Of a stretch of 27,688 nucleotides of DNA, positions 1-7,052 are shown piece after piece. Source of the DNA: JALZEG01 sp046263255. Lineage in GTDB: Bacteria > Actinomycetota > CADDZG01 > WHSQ01. Both the position numbers and the translations under genes were made by a program. The stretch is from contig JBHELD010000025.1 of the NCBI GenBank assembly GCA_046263255.1, forward strand, positions 1 to 27,688, read 5' to 3'. A model generated the notes under the pieces. The model saw only the letters and a list, made by a program, of their open reading frames with translations, did not search any database and was not told the DNA's origin. The first letter of the stretch is position 1; every line of letters begins with the position of its first letter.

Positions 1-1387
1 GGAGGCAGGAGATCGGGAAGAGCACGGCATAAACCGCGAACGGAGTGATCCGATGGACCTTCAACAGCTCGCCAAGGGATGGGATCGTCGCCAGCGATGC
101 AGCTGCTAGAACCAAGAGACCGTCTCGCTTCCCCGACGACGCCCAGGCCCAGTACGTGGCGAACAACGTCATCAGGAAGGGTCCGAGACCCAAGAGATCG
201 TCGCCCCATACGCCCATCGTCGCGAACCCTGCCACGGTCACGAGCGCGCTGGGTAGCGGCCACGCTCGCCGGGTGACAAGCGGAATCACGAGAAAGACAC
301 GCCCCATCACGTTCGCCGGATTCCTCAAGATCTCCTGCAATACGAAGCCGAAGCCGCCCTCCCATTGTTCGGTCGGCGGCAGGACGGCTGCGGTCGACGC
401 GTACACCTCGCTTGCGACGAATCCCAGCATGAACAGCGCCAGGGCGACGTCCCGCTTTCTGATCCGTGGATGCGTCGGGACGCGCGACCCACTCTCCGGG
501 CCGTCGGCGGTCGTCCATCCAGCCGCGTCACTCTCCTCACCCAGCTTGGTCGGGACGAGCGGCGCGGGACCGTCCTCGCGGACGACGTCGAGCGCGCGGC
601 GCGCCTCGGCGAGCGCCTCGCGACCGCGACGTTCGATCTCCGCGATCAGTCTCCCCGCTCGAGCGGGCGTCCGCTCGGCGGATACGGCCGCTGCAGCCTC
701 GGCGGCCTGGTCGACCATTCCGGCGAGGCTCCGCCCGATGATCTGTTGGAGCTCGGACGCCAGTCTCTCGCGCTCCGCCGCCGCAGCATCGTCGAGCGCC
801 CGCTGCCGGGCATCGACGAGCTCGCCCTTGCGCTGGACGAGCTCGAGCCGCGTCGCCCTCAGACGGCGGTTCACGTCTCCGCCCGCAAATGCAGCGCCCG
901 TCAGGAGCAGGAGATACAGGAGCGGCGCAGGGCCGATGAACGGGATGGGCAATGCCCAGTAGACCGGAGTCGCTGCAAGGAAAGCGAGCGCCGCCAGCAC
1001 GCCCGGGCCGCGTCCGCGCTCGCTCACGACGGTGAACACCCCGACGAGCGCGACGATGGCAGCCGCATTTCCTATCGCTATGTCTGTCCAGCCCGTGGGC
1101 GAGGCGTCATCCGGGAAGGGGACGAACGAGGCGCTCAGCAAGAGCGATACCGTCAACGGATAGCGTCTTCGAAAGGACAGAAGCAAACCGCGGGCCACGA
1201 TGTAGGCGATGTTCAATAGCATCGATCTCGAGCCCGGCGTGCCGAACTGGTCGAGGAGCACGAGCTCGGCGAGCATGGAGATCGCGGCGACGAGGCCGAG
1301 CACGGAGTCTGCCCTGAAGGAGATCGCCGGGGCCGGAGAAGGATCCTCGTCTGGTCCGCGGCGTAAGCGATCGGATGTCCCCGACAT
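1..1387 (-). CDS. Membrane protein with degenerate HisKA_3-like segment (3' part off window)
   Basis: Reading the minus strand from an ATG at 1387 gives 461 codons without a stop to the window edge, so the C-terminus is missing. Residues about 26-170 hold roughly four hydrophobic segments, like the membrane sensor of actinobacterial NarL/DesK-type histidine kinases. A coiled stretch (about 172-205) then leads into ERERLASELQQIIGRSL (204-220), which lines up with the HisKA_3 pattern ER..IA.ELHD.V.HSL. The phospho-accepting His is Gln213 and the following Asp is Gln214. The next helix (about 245-270) also looks HisKA_3-like. No ATPase domain follows: an Asp/Glu/Pro-rich linker (271-308) leads to a second set of about six hydrophobic segments (from about 312). 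A second, complete kinase module may lie beyond the edge. Codon 8 is the rare TTA. Function is unknown; a catalytically dead or tandem sensor is my inference. Confidence 0.8.
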   Translation of the reverse strand, partial: MSGTSDRLRRGPDEDPSPAPAISFRADSVLGLVAAISMLAELVLLDQFGTPGSRSMLLNIAYIVARGLLLSFRRRYPLTVSLLLSASFVPFPDDASPTGWTDIAIGNAAAIVALVGVFTVVSERGRGPGVLAALAFLAATPVYWALPIPFIGPAPLLYLLLLTGAAFAGGDVNRRLRATRLELVQRKGELVDARQRALDDAAAAERERLASELQQIIGRSLAGMVDQAAEAAAAVSAERTPARAGRLIAEIERRGREALAEARRALDVVREDGPAPLVPTKLGEESDAAGWTTADGPESGSRVPTHPRIRKRDVALALFMLGFVASEVYASTAAVLPPTEQWEGGFGFVLQEILRNPANVMGRVFLVIPLVTRRAWPLPSALVTVAGFATMGVWGDDLLGLGPFLMTLFATYWAWASSGKRDGLLVLAAASLATIPSLGELLKVHRITPFAVYAVLFPISCL

Positions 1388-1455
1388 ACCTGCCCGTGCT
1401 GCGAGGCTCCGCACGAGCGGACTATATCGAAGGGGTCCGAGCGCGTCGTCGCCCT

Positions 1456-1535
1456 CGCGGGTGACACCCGACGTCCAGCGGTCACCCGCGCGGACCGCGA
1501 TATCACCCTCCGGGGTGTCGCCGGGATCGATCCCG
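1456..1535. promoter_or_regulatory. Palindrome cluster in divergent intergenic region
   Basis: The 205-bp gap between two divergent genes holds several perfect dyads. CGCGGGTGAC (1456-1465) is the exact inverse of GTCACCCGCG (1481-1490). CGGGTGACACCCG (1458-1470) is palindromic around its central A. CACCC-TCCG-GGGTG lies at 1504-1517. CGGGATCGATCCCG (1522-1535) is a perfect 14-bp palindrome. The recurring CACCC/GGGTG half-site suggests binding of a dimeric regulator that could control either or both genes. The regulator cannot be identified from the window, and I could not place a convincing promoter with confidence. Confidence 0.5.
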
Positions 1536-1592
1536 ATGTCTAGCCTCTTGTTACGCGTCTCCGATGCACGATCCCGTATGGAGTGATGCCAC

Positions 1593-2984
1593 GTGCGCGA
1601 CACGACCCCGCGGCTTCGAACCCGGTCGCTGCTGCAGAGCATCGCCGTCCTGACCCTTGCGATCGCAAGCTCCGGCCCTGCGGCGAGCGCTCCTGCTCCG
1701 TCGGGTGACATCCGTTCCACCAACATGTCCCTCGTCGCGAACCTCCACGGCGTGGGGGGCGGAGACATAGCCTTCTGGGGAGACTTCGCCGCCGTGGCCC
1801 ACGGGCCAATCGATGGTGATCCCGACAACGACGGCTTCGTGCTCGTGGATATCAGCCGGCCCAGCCGCCCTCGGGTCGTGTCCTCGTTTCGATGCGTCGA
1901 GTCGTCGCACGACATCGCCATCTGGCGTGATCTCGTGTTCCTGGGCGCCAACGCGGATCTCGCCGGACCCGAGTGCGACGCGAAACGTCTCCCCGAGGCG
2001 CCGGATCAGGCGGCGACCGGCCGTTGGGGGGGCTTGCGGATCGTTTCGATATCGGATCCGGCGAACCCGCGGCTGATCGCCTCGGTGAAGACCAACTCGG
2101 GAGCATTCGACGTTCCTGCCGGACCGCACACGTTCACGATGCTTCCGGATCTCAAACATAGAGCAGCAGACGGTAGCCGCGACCCCCGGCTGATCCTCTA
2201 CATGAGCGGTGGCGGGTCTTATCTCAAATTCGAGGAGATCGTGGAGGTTCCGCTGCAGCGCCCGGCGCAAGCTGCGGTCGTCGCCCAGATGCCGACGACG
2301 TGCCACGACTTCACGGTCTTTCAGCCACGCCGGCTGGGCGTATGTGCCGGAGCGGTCTCCGGGAGAACAGATCTCTGGGACCTAAAGGACCCGCTCGATC
2401 CGACCCGTATCGGAGAGATCGTGAATCCGTCGATCACGCATCATCACGGCAGCGCCTTCTCGTCGGACGGCAACACCCTGGCTCTCACGGACGAAAGCGC
2501 CCTCATGTTCGGCGTGCTGCTGGGTATCCACAGGTGCCCGGCGGGCGGAGCCTCGAACGAAGCGGCCATGTGGTTCTACGACGTCACGGAGCCCACCCGC
2601 CCCGTGTTGAAGAGCTACTTCCAGCTGCCCCAGACTCCGGGATCAGGTCGCCATTGCGGGGCGCACCAGCAGAACGTCGTTCCGCTTGCCGACGATCGAG
2701 ACATCCTGGTGGCCGCTTGGTACACGGGGGGTTCGACGGTCATCGACTTCACGGACCCTTCCGATCCCGAGCAGCTCGCGTACTACATCGCCGAACCTCT
2801 CAGCGAGGATCGGTTCTCGAATCCCTGGGCTTCGTACTGGTACAACGGGTACGTCTACGCCAGCAACACGAACCTCCCCTCTTACGGACTGGGATCGAAG
2901 CGTGGGCTGGACGTGTTCTCGGTGAAGCATCCGGCTCTCGAGGACGCCCTTCCGGCCGACAGCTTCAACTTCGGGACACAATGA
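1593..2984 (+). CDS. Secreted LVIVD-repeat (beta-propeller-like) protein
   Basis: This is a 463-residue protein starting at GTG 1593, with a GGAG Shine-Dalgarno nine bases upstream. Residues 1-33 look like a Sec signal peptide: basic start, hydrophobic core around 17-28, and an ASA-type cleavage site near 33. The mature part repeats segments of the form FVLVDISRPSRPRVV, LRIVSISDPANPRLI and STVIDFTDPSDPEQL, the signature of LVIVD repeats, which are expected to fold as a beta-propeller. It is unusually rich in His next to Cys or His (SSHDI, TTCHDF, THHHGS, GRHCGAHQQ), so metal binding or disulfides outside the cell are possible. No catalytic assignment is justified. It stands alone on the plus strand, divergent from the membrane protein at 1387, with a palindrome cluster between them. 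Confidence 0.85.
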   Translation: MRDTTPRLRTRSLLQSIAVLTLAIASSGPAASAPAPSGDIRSTNMSLVANLHGVGGGDIAFWGDFAAVAHGPIDGDPDNDGFVLVDISRPSRPRVVSSFRCVESSHDIAIWRDLVFLGANADLAGPECDAKRLPEAPDQAATGRWGGLRIVSISDPANPRLIASVKTNSGAFDVPAGPHTFTMLPDLKHRAADGSRDPRLILYMSGGGSYLKFEEIVEVPLQRPAQAAVVAQMPTTCHDFTVFQPRRLGVCAGAVSGRTDLWDLKDPLDPTRIGEIVNPSITHHHGSAFSSDGNTLALTDESALMFGVLLGIHRCPAGGASNEAAMWFYDVTEPTRPVLKSYFQLPQTPGSGRHCGAHQQNVVPLADDRDILVAAWYTGGSTVIDFTDPSDPEQLAYYIAEPLSEDRFSNPWASYWYNGYVYASNTNLPSYGLGSKRGLDVFSVKHPALEDALPADSFNFGTQ

Positions 2985-3073
2985 CCTGACACCGTAGCGC
3001 GCGGCATGCGATGCGCCTCGCGCGACCGACCGAGCCGGACGAGATAATTGAACTCGGGTGCTGCCCCAGACCG

Positions 3074-3147
3074 TGCCCCCGGTGGGATTCGAACCCACAC
3101 TGTGGGGTGTTTAAGACCCTTCTCTCTGCCGGTTGGAGTACGGGGGC
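3074..3147 (-). tRNA. tRNA with UAA anticodon (nominally Leu), class I shape
   Basis: The minus strand folds as a 74-nt tRNA. Acceptor GCCCCCG pairs with CGGGGGC, the T arm is GTGGG-TTCGAAT-CCCAC, the anticodon loop is CTTAAAC (anticodon TAA, codon UUA), and the discriminator is A. CCA is not encoded. The variable loop is only five bases (ACAGT), whereas bacterial tRNA-Leu normally has a long variable arm. The D arm is irregular: only CTC/GAG pairs, and the outer pair of the anticodon stem is A-C. It begins ten bases after the stop of the SCO1664-family gene on the same strand, so it is probably cut out of that operon's transcript. Leu is assigned from the anticodon alone; the true charging amino acid is uncertain. 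Confidence 0.8.
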
Positions 3148-3157
3148 CGCGTGAAGC

Positions 3158-3862
3158 CTAGACGAGCGGCCAGGGCAGGGGCCGGTCCGCCGGCGGACCC
3201 GGGAAGCGGCCTTCCACGAGCAGCGCCTCGGTCCGGGCGAGCGTCGCCGCCACCTCGGCCGGCGACAGCAGCTCCTCGAGCCGCGCCGAGAGGCCCCCGG
3301 GCTCGGCCAGCGCGGCCCCCAGCGTCTCGAGCTCCGAGATCGTCTTCTGGTCGAGCGGGAGGCCCGCATACGCCCAAATGACCGTCCGGAGCTTGTCGTC
3401 CGGGTGGAACGTGACACCGTGATCGACCGCCCAGAGGCGGCCGGACGCGTCCTCGATCACGTGGCCGGACTTCCGGTCCGCGTTGTTGATCACGACGTCG
3501 AACGCGGCGAACGGCACGAGGTCTTCGGATCGCTCCTCCATGATCACGAAGTAATGACGCTCGGGATCGTGCTCGACGAAGAGCTGGAGCGAGCCGGGGC
3601 CGAGCGGCGCGTCCTGGCGCAGGACGGTCGGCGGGACGATCCGCCACCCCGCGGCCTCGCTCACGAGGTACGCCGCGACCTCGCGGCCGGCGAGGCTCCC
3701 GTGCGGGAAGTCCCATAGAGGCCGCTCGCCGCGCCGCGGCTTGTAGACCGCGAGCGTGTCGCCGGCCCGTGTCAGGAACGTGTAGTTGGACGAGTACGGG
3801 AGAAGGCCCAGGACCTCGAGTTCACCGGTCCGCAGAAGCTCGAGAGTCTGCTCGTCATCCAC
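3158..3862 (-). CDS. SCO1664-family protein (PI3/4-kinase-like)
   Basis: This 234-residue protein matches the actinobacterial SCO1664 family (TIGR03843 type), distantly related to phosphatidylinositol 3-/4-kinases. Features that fit a kinase-like fold are YKPRRGERPLWDFP (from Tyr40, with Lys41 as candidate ATP-binding Lys), the catalytic-loop-like VVINNADRKSGH (Asp129, His134) and the metal-loop-like WAVDHG (Asp147). The substrate is unknown. It starts at GTG 3862, overlapping the end of the DUF3090 gene by eight bases. It is the last protein gene of a four-gene operon. In actinobacteria this family co-occurs with DUF3090 and an MSMEG_4193-type histidine phosphatase, as it does here, so the three probably act together. 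Confidence 0.9.
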   Translation of the reverse strand: MDDEQTLELLRTGELEVLGLLPYSSNYTFLTRAGDTLAVYKPRRGERPLWDFPHGSLAGREVAAYLVSEAAGWRIVPPTVLRQDAPLGPGSLQLFVEHDPERHYFVIMEERSEDLVPFAAFDVVINNADRKSGHVIEDASGRLWAVDHGVTFHPDDKLRTVIWAYAGLPLDQKTISELETLGAALAEPGGLSARLEELLSPAEVAATLARTEALLVEGRFPGPPADRPLPWPLV

Positions 3863-4373
3863 CCGGTCTGTGGCCGTTCGAGGCCGGGCACGCGTGTCCT
3901 TCCGGATCCATCGGCAAGCCGCACAGCTGGCACAGCGGCCGCCCCTCCCCCACCGCCGCGAGCGCGTGCAGGACCAGCGAGCGCACCTGGTCCTTCCTGA
4001 GGAAGAACCTGAATCCGGAGTCGTCGTCTTCCTCCTCCTCTTCCTCGCCGCGGATCTCCTGCAGCACGATCACGACGAGGTCGCGGCTCTCGTCGTAGAG
4101 GAGCCCGATCGTGCCGATCCTCCACTCCGGCTCGACGGGCTCCTGCAGCGCGAGGGCCGGGTCCCGGTGGGGGGCCGCCGACTTGATCGTGTCGTCGGCG
4201 TCGATCATCAGCAGCATCTCCTGGAGCTTCTCCGCCAGCACCGCCACCTGCTGCTTCTCGAGCAGGAACGAGTGGACGCCGGAGCTGCTCCGGGACTGGA
4301 CGTAGAACGTGCGCTTCCCGGGGCGGCCGGTGAAGTCGGCGGTGAAGACCTCGGGCGTGACGTCGAACTGCAC
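3855..4373 (-). CDS. DUF3090 domain-containing protein
   Basis: This 172-residue protein fits DUF3090 (TIGR03847 type), of unknown function. The conserved N-terminal half includes RTFYVQSRS and SFLLEKQQVAVLAEKL (35-50). The middle carries a run of Glu/Asp (110-118). The end has a zinc-knuckle-like CQLCGLPMDPEGHACP with Cys148, Cys151, His160 and Cys162, typical of the family. The start is GTG at 4373, three bases after the phosphatase stop, and the 3' end overlaps the SCO1664 gene. Its constant pairing with the neighbouring kinase-like and phosphatase-like proteins suggests one pathway, but the reaction is not known. Confidence 0.92.
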   Translation of the reverse strand: MQFDVTPEVFTADFTGRPGKRTFYVQSRSSSGVHSFLLEKQQVAVLAEKLQEMLLMIDADDTIKSAAPHRDPALALQEPVEPEWRIGTIGLLYDESRDLVVIVLQEIRGEEEEEEDDDSGFRFFLRKDQVRSLVLHALAAVGEGRPLCQLCGLPMDPEGHACPASNGHRPGG

Positions 4374-4376
4374 GGC

Positions 4377-4988
4377 TCAGCCGCTCCTCACCAGCAGCGC
4401 GGGCGAGACGTTCACAGACAGGACGCGCGGCCCGTCGCCCAGCAGCGCAACCGCGCTCACCGATCCCGGTGCGATCACGATGCGCTGGAAGAGATCGATG
4501 TGCACCCCGAGGAAGTGCGCGAGGACGAGCTTGATGACGTCGCCGTGCGAGACGACGCAAACGGGGCCGCTCGGATGCTGCTCCCGGATCCTCTCGATCT
4601 CGGCGAGCGCGCGGCTCTGGACCTCGCGCAGGCTCTCGCCGCCCGGGAAGCGCGCCGCCGAAGGCCATCGCTGGACCACGCCCCACAGCTTCTGACGCGC
4701 CAGCACCTTCAGCGACCGGTTCGTCCACCTGCCGTACTCCACCTCGCCGACCGTCCGCCGCGTCCGCACCGGCAGGCCCTGCCGCGCCGCTATCGCGGCC
4801 GCGGTCTCGCGCGTTCGGTCGATAGGGCTCGAGTAGACCGCTTCGAGCTCCACCCGCGACAGAAGCTCGGCGGCCGCCTCCGCCTGCCCGCGCCCCTCGT
4901 CCGTGAGGTGCACGTCGGGCATCCAGCCCGAGAGCCTGTGCCCGGTATGGGAGGTGACGCCGTGCCGTACGAGCCACAGGGTCGTCAT
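4377..4988 (-). CDS. Histidine phosphatase family protein (MSMEG_4193 type)
   Basis: This is a 203-residue phosphoglycerate-mutase-like phosphatase. The catalytic phospho-His is His9 in LVRHG. Supporting residues are Arg58 in SSPIDRTRET, Glu84 in GEVEYGRW, and the second active-site His148 in VVSHGD. The start is ATG 4988, which overlaps the synthetase stop as ATGA; the open frame extends upstream, but only from this Met does the sequence look like the family. The gene order corresponds to the actinobacterial MSMEG_4193 (TIGR03848) group linked to DUF3090 and SCO1664 proteins. The substrate is unknown. In mycobacteria, as I recall, these genes lie near mshC of mycothiol synthesis; no mshC is visible here. 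Confidence 0.92.
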   Translation of the reverse strand: MTTLWLVRHGVTSHTGHRLSGWMPDVHLTDEGRGQAEAAAELLSRVELEAVYSSPIDRTRETAAAIAARQGLPVRTRRTVGEVEYGRWTNRSLKVLARQKLWGVVQRWPSAARFPGGESLREVQSRALAEIERIREQHPSGPVCVVSHGDVIKLVLAHFLGVHIDLFQRIVIAPGSVSAVALLGDGPRVLSVNVSPALLVRSG

Positions 4989-6922
4989 GCGAGCGACTTC
5001 TGCACCGCCTCGAGCGCGCTCGGGTTCTCGAGCGACGAGAGGTCGCCGGGATCCTCGCCCAGCACCTTCGCGCGGATCGCCCGCCGCAGGATCTTCGCCG
5101 ACCGCGTCTTGGGGAGCTCCTCGACGAAGCGGATCGCGGCCGGCGCGAACGCCTTGCCGAGCTCGCCGGCGATCGTCGCCCTGACCTCGCCGGCCAGCTC
5201 GTCCGTCGGCTCGACGCCCGGCCGGAGGATGCAGAAGCACCACACGGCCTCGCCCTTGACCTCATCGGGGATCCCGACGGCGGCGCACTCGACGACCGCG
5301 GGATGATCCACCGCGGCCGACTCGAACTCGGCGGGGCCGATGCGCTTGCCGGCGACGTTGAGCGTGTCGTCGCTGCGCCCGTGCAGGTACCAGTAGCCGT
5401 CCTCGTCGACCGACGCCCAGTCGCCGTGCACCCACACGCCGGGCCAGCGCGACCAGTACGTGTCGACGTAGCGCTGGGGGTTCTTCCAGAAACCGCGGGT
5501 CTGCGCCGGCCACGGCTTGGTGCAGACGAGCTCGCCGACGGCGCGGCGCACGGGCTTGCCGTCGGGGTCGAAGACGTCGATCGCCATCCCGAGCCAGGGG
5601 AAGCCGAGCGAGCACGGCTTCGTCGGGATCACGGGGGCCTGCCCGAGGAAGCACGCGCCCACCTCGGTGCCCCCCGAGATGTTGATGATCGGACAGCGTC
5701 CGCCGCCGACGACCTCGGAGAACCAGCGGTACGGCTCGGGGTTCCACGGCTCGCCCGTCGAGCCGAGGAGCCGGAGCCTCGAGAGGTCGTGCGCCCTCAC
5801 GGGCTCCTCGCCCGCCGGCATCAGCGCGCGCACGAGCGTCGGAGAGATCCCGAGGACGGTCACGCCATGGCGCTCGCACATCTCCCAGATCCGCCCGGCG
5901 TCCGGGTAGTTGGGCGCCCCCTCGTACATGAGCACGCACGCGCCGTTCGCATGGCCGCCGACCATCTCGAACGGTCCCATGATCCAGCCCATGTCCGTCA
6001 CCCAGTACAGGACCTCGCCTGGCGCCATGTCGAACTGGTACGCGGCCTCCGACGCGATCTTGACGAGGAAGCCTCCGTGGACGTGGACGCTCCCCTTCGG
6101 CCGTCCCGTCGTGCCCGACGTATAGGCGATCATCAGCGGGGCCTCGGGGTCGAGCTCGGCGGCGGCACGCTCGGCGGGCTGCCGCGCCAGGAGGCCGGCC
6201 CACTCGACGTCGCGCTCGTTCGACGACACCTCGTCGTCCGGGAAGCGCCGGTACACGACGACCTTCTCGACGGTCGGCGACGCGCCGACCGCCTCGTCGG
6301 CAGTCGCCTTCATCGGGACCTTCGAGCCCCGCCGGTAGAACGCGTCCGCCGTGATCAGGGCCTTCGCCCGCGAGTCTTGCAGCCGGGTCGCGATCGCCGG
6401 CGCTCCGAAGCCCGAGAAGATCGGGAGGTAGATCGCGCCGAGCTTCGCGCACGCGTACGCGGCGATCACGGCCTCGGGGACCATCGGCATGTAGACGCCG
6501 ACCGCGTCGCCTTCACCTATGCCGAGCTCGGCGAGACCGTTGGCGGCGCGGCTCACCTCGGCGGCGAGGTCCGCGTACGTCAGCGTCCGCACCGCCCCGT
6601 CCTCGCCCTCCCACACCAGCGCCCGGTCGTTCGCCCGCTCCGACGCCGCGTGACGATCGACCGTGTTGTACGCGAGGTTGATCCGGCCCCCGGTGAACCA
6701 GCGCGGCCACTGCGGCCCCTTCGGCGTCTCGAGCAGAGTGTCGTAGGGGCGGAAGAAGTCGATGCCGAGGTCCTCGATCACCGCGGCCCAGAACCACTCG
6801 ACGTCCTCCGAAGAGCGGCGCACGAGCTCCTGGTAGGTGTCGATGCCGTGACGCCGCATCAGGCGCGTCACGGCCGCGCGCTCGACGTGCGCGTCGGTCG
6901 GCGTCCACACGAAGTCGCTCAT
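4985..6922 (-). CDS. AMP-forming acyl-CoA synthetase, acetyl-CoA synthetase-like
   Basis: This 645-residue member of the ANL superfamily activates a carboxylate with ATP and joins it to CoA. The P-loop-like motif YTSGTTGRPKG is at about 267-278, the hinge region YWYLHGRSDDTLNVAGKRIGP is in the C-terminal third, and PKTRSAK is at 604-610 with catalytic Lys610. That Lys is the usual acylation-control site, although the canonical Gly before it is Ala here. Length and N-terminus (VWTPTDAHVERAAVTRLM) resemble acetyl-CoA synthetases. However, the stretch matching WQTETG reads SGGTEVG, so the Trp that limits the pocket to acetate is replaced by Gly and a larger acyl substrate is likely. It is first in the operon, and ATG 6922 lacks an obvious Shine-Dalgarno. 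I leave the symbol blank because the substrate is uncertain. Confidence 0.9.
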   Translation of the reverse strand: MSDFVWTPTDAHVERAAVTRLMRRHGIDTYQELVRRSSEDVEWFWAAVIEDLGIDFFRPYDTLLETPKGPQWPRWFTGGRINLAYNTVDRHAASERANDRALVWEGEDGAVRTLTYADLAAEVSRAANGLAELGIGEGDAVGVYMPMVPEAVIAAYACAKLGAIYLPIFSGFGAPAIATRLQDSRAKALITADAFYRRGSKVPMKATADEAVGASPTVEKVVVYRRFPDDEVSSNERDVEWAGLLARQPAERAAAELDPEAPLMIAYTSGTTGRPKGSVHVHGGFLVKIASEAAYQFDMAPGEVLYWVTDMGWIMGPFEMVGGHANGACVLMYEGAPNYPDAGRIWEMCERHGVTVLGISPTLVRALMPAGEEPVRAHDLSRLRLLGSTGEPWNPEPYRWFSEVVGGGRCPIINISGGTEVGACFLGQAPVIPTKPCSLGFPWLGMAIDVFDPDGKPVRRAVGELVCTKPWPAQTRGFWKNPQRYVDTYWSRWPGVWVHGDWASVDEDGYWYLHGRSDDTLNVAGKRIGPAEFESAAVDHPAVVECAAVGIPDEVKGEAVWCFCILRPGVEPTDELAGEVRATIAGELGKAFAPAAIRFVEELPKTRSAKILRRAIRAKVLGEDPGDLSSLENPSALEAVQKSLA

Positions 6923-6954
6923 CCGTGCAGGCTATCGCGGGGCCGCAGCGCGAA

Positions 6955-6982
6955 AAGAGGCGGCCCCGAAGGGCCGCCTCTT
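6955..6982 (-). terminator. Rho-independent terminator of the cupredoxin gene
   Basis: A perfect 12-bp stem (AAGAGGCGGCCC with its complement) closes a four-base loop. Read on the minus strand the loop is UUCG between C and G, an exceptionally stable tetraloop, and the stem is followed by TTTT. It lies about 70 bases beyond the cupredoxin stop and just before the synthetase start, so it should insulate the two transcription units. Confidence 0.85.
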
Positions 6983-7052
6983 ACACGTTGGGTGGCCGTC
7001 CCGCCCGGTCGTGGTCGTCGGCGAGCCGGTCACGCGTCGCCTCGTCGATCCT

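Noticed and set aside
45..1219. Long plus-strand open frames at the left edge as genes
   Set aside because: They are Ser/Arg-rich shadows of the minus-strand membrane protein, whose translation has clear hydrophobic segments and a HisKA_3-like pattern.
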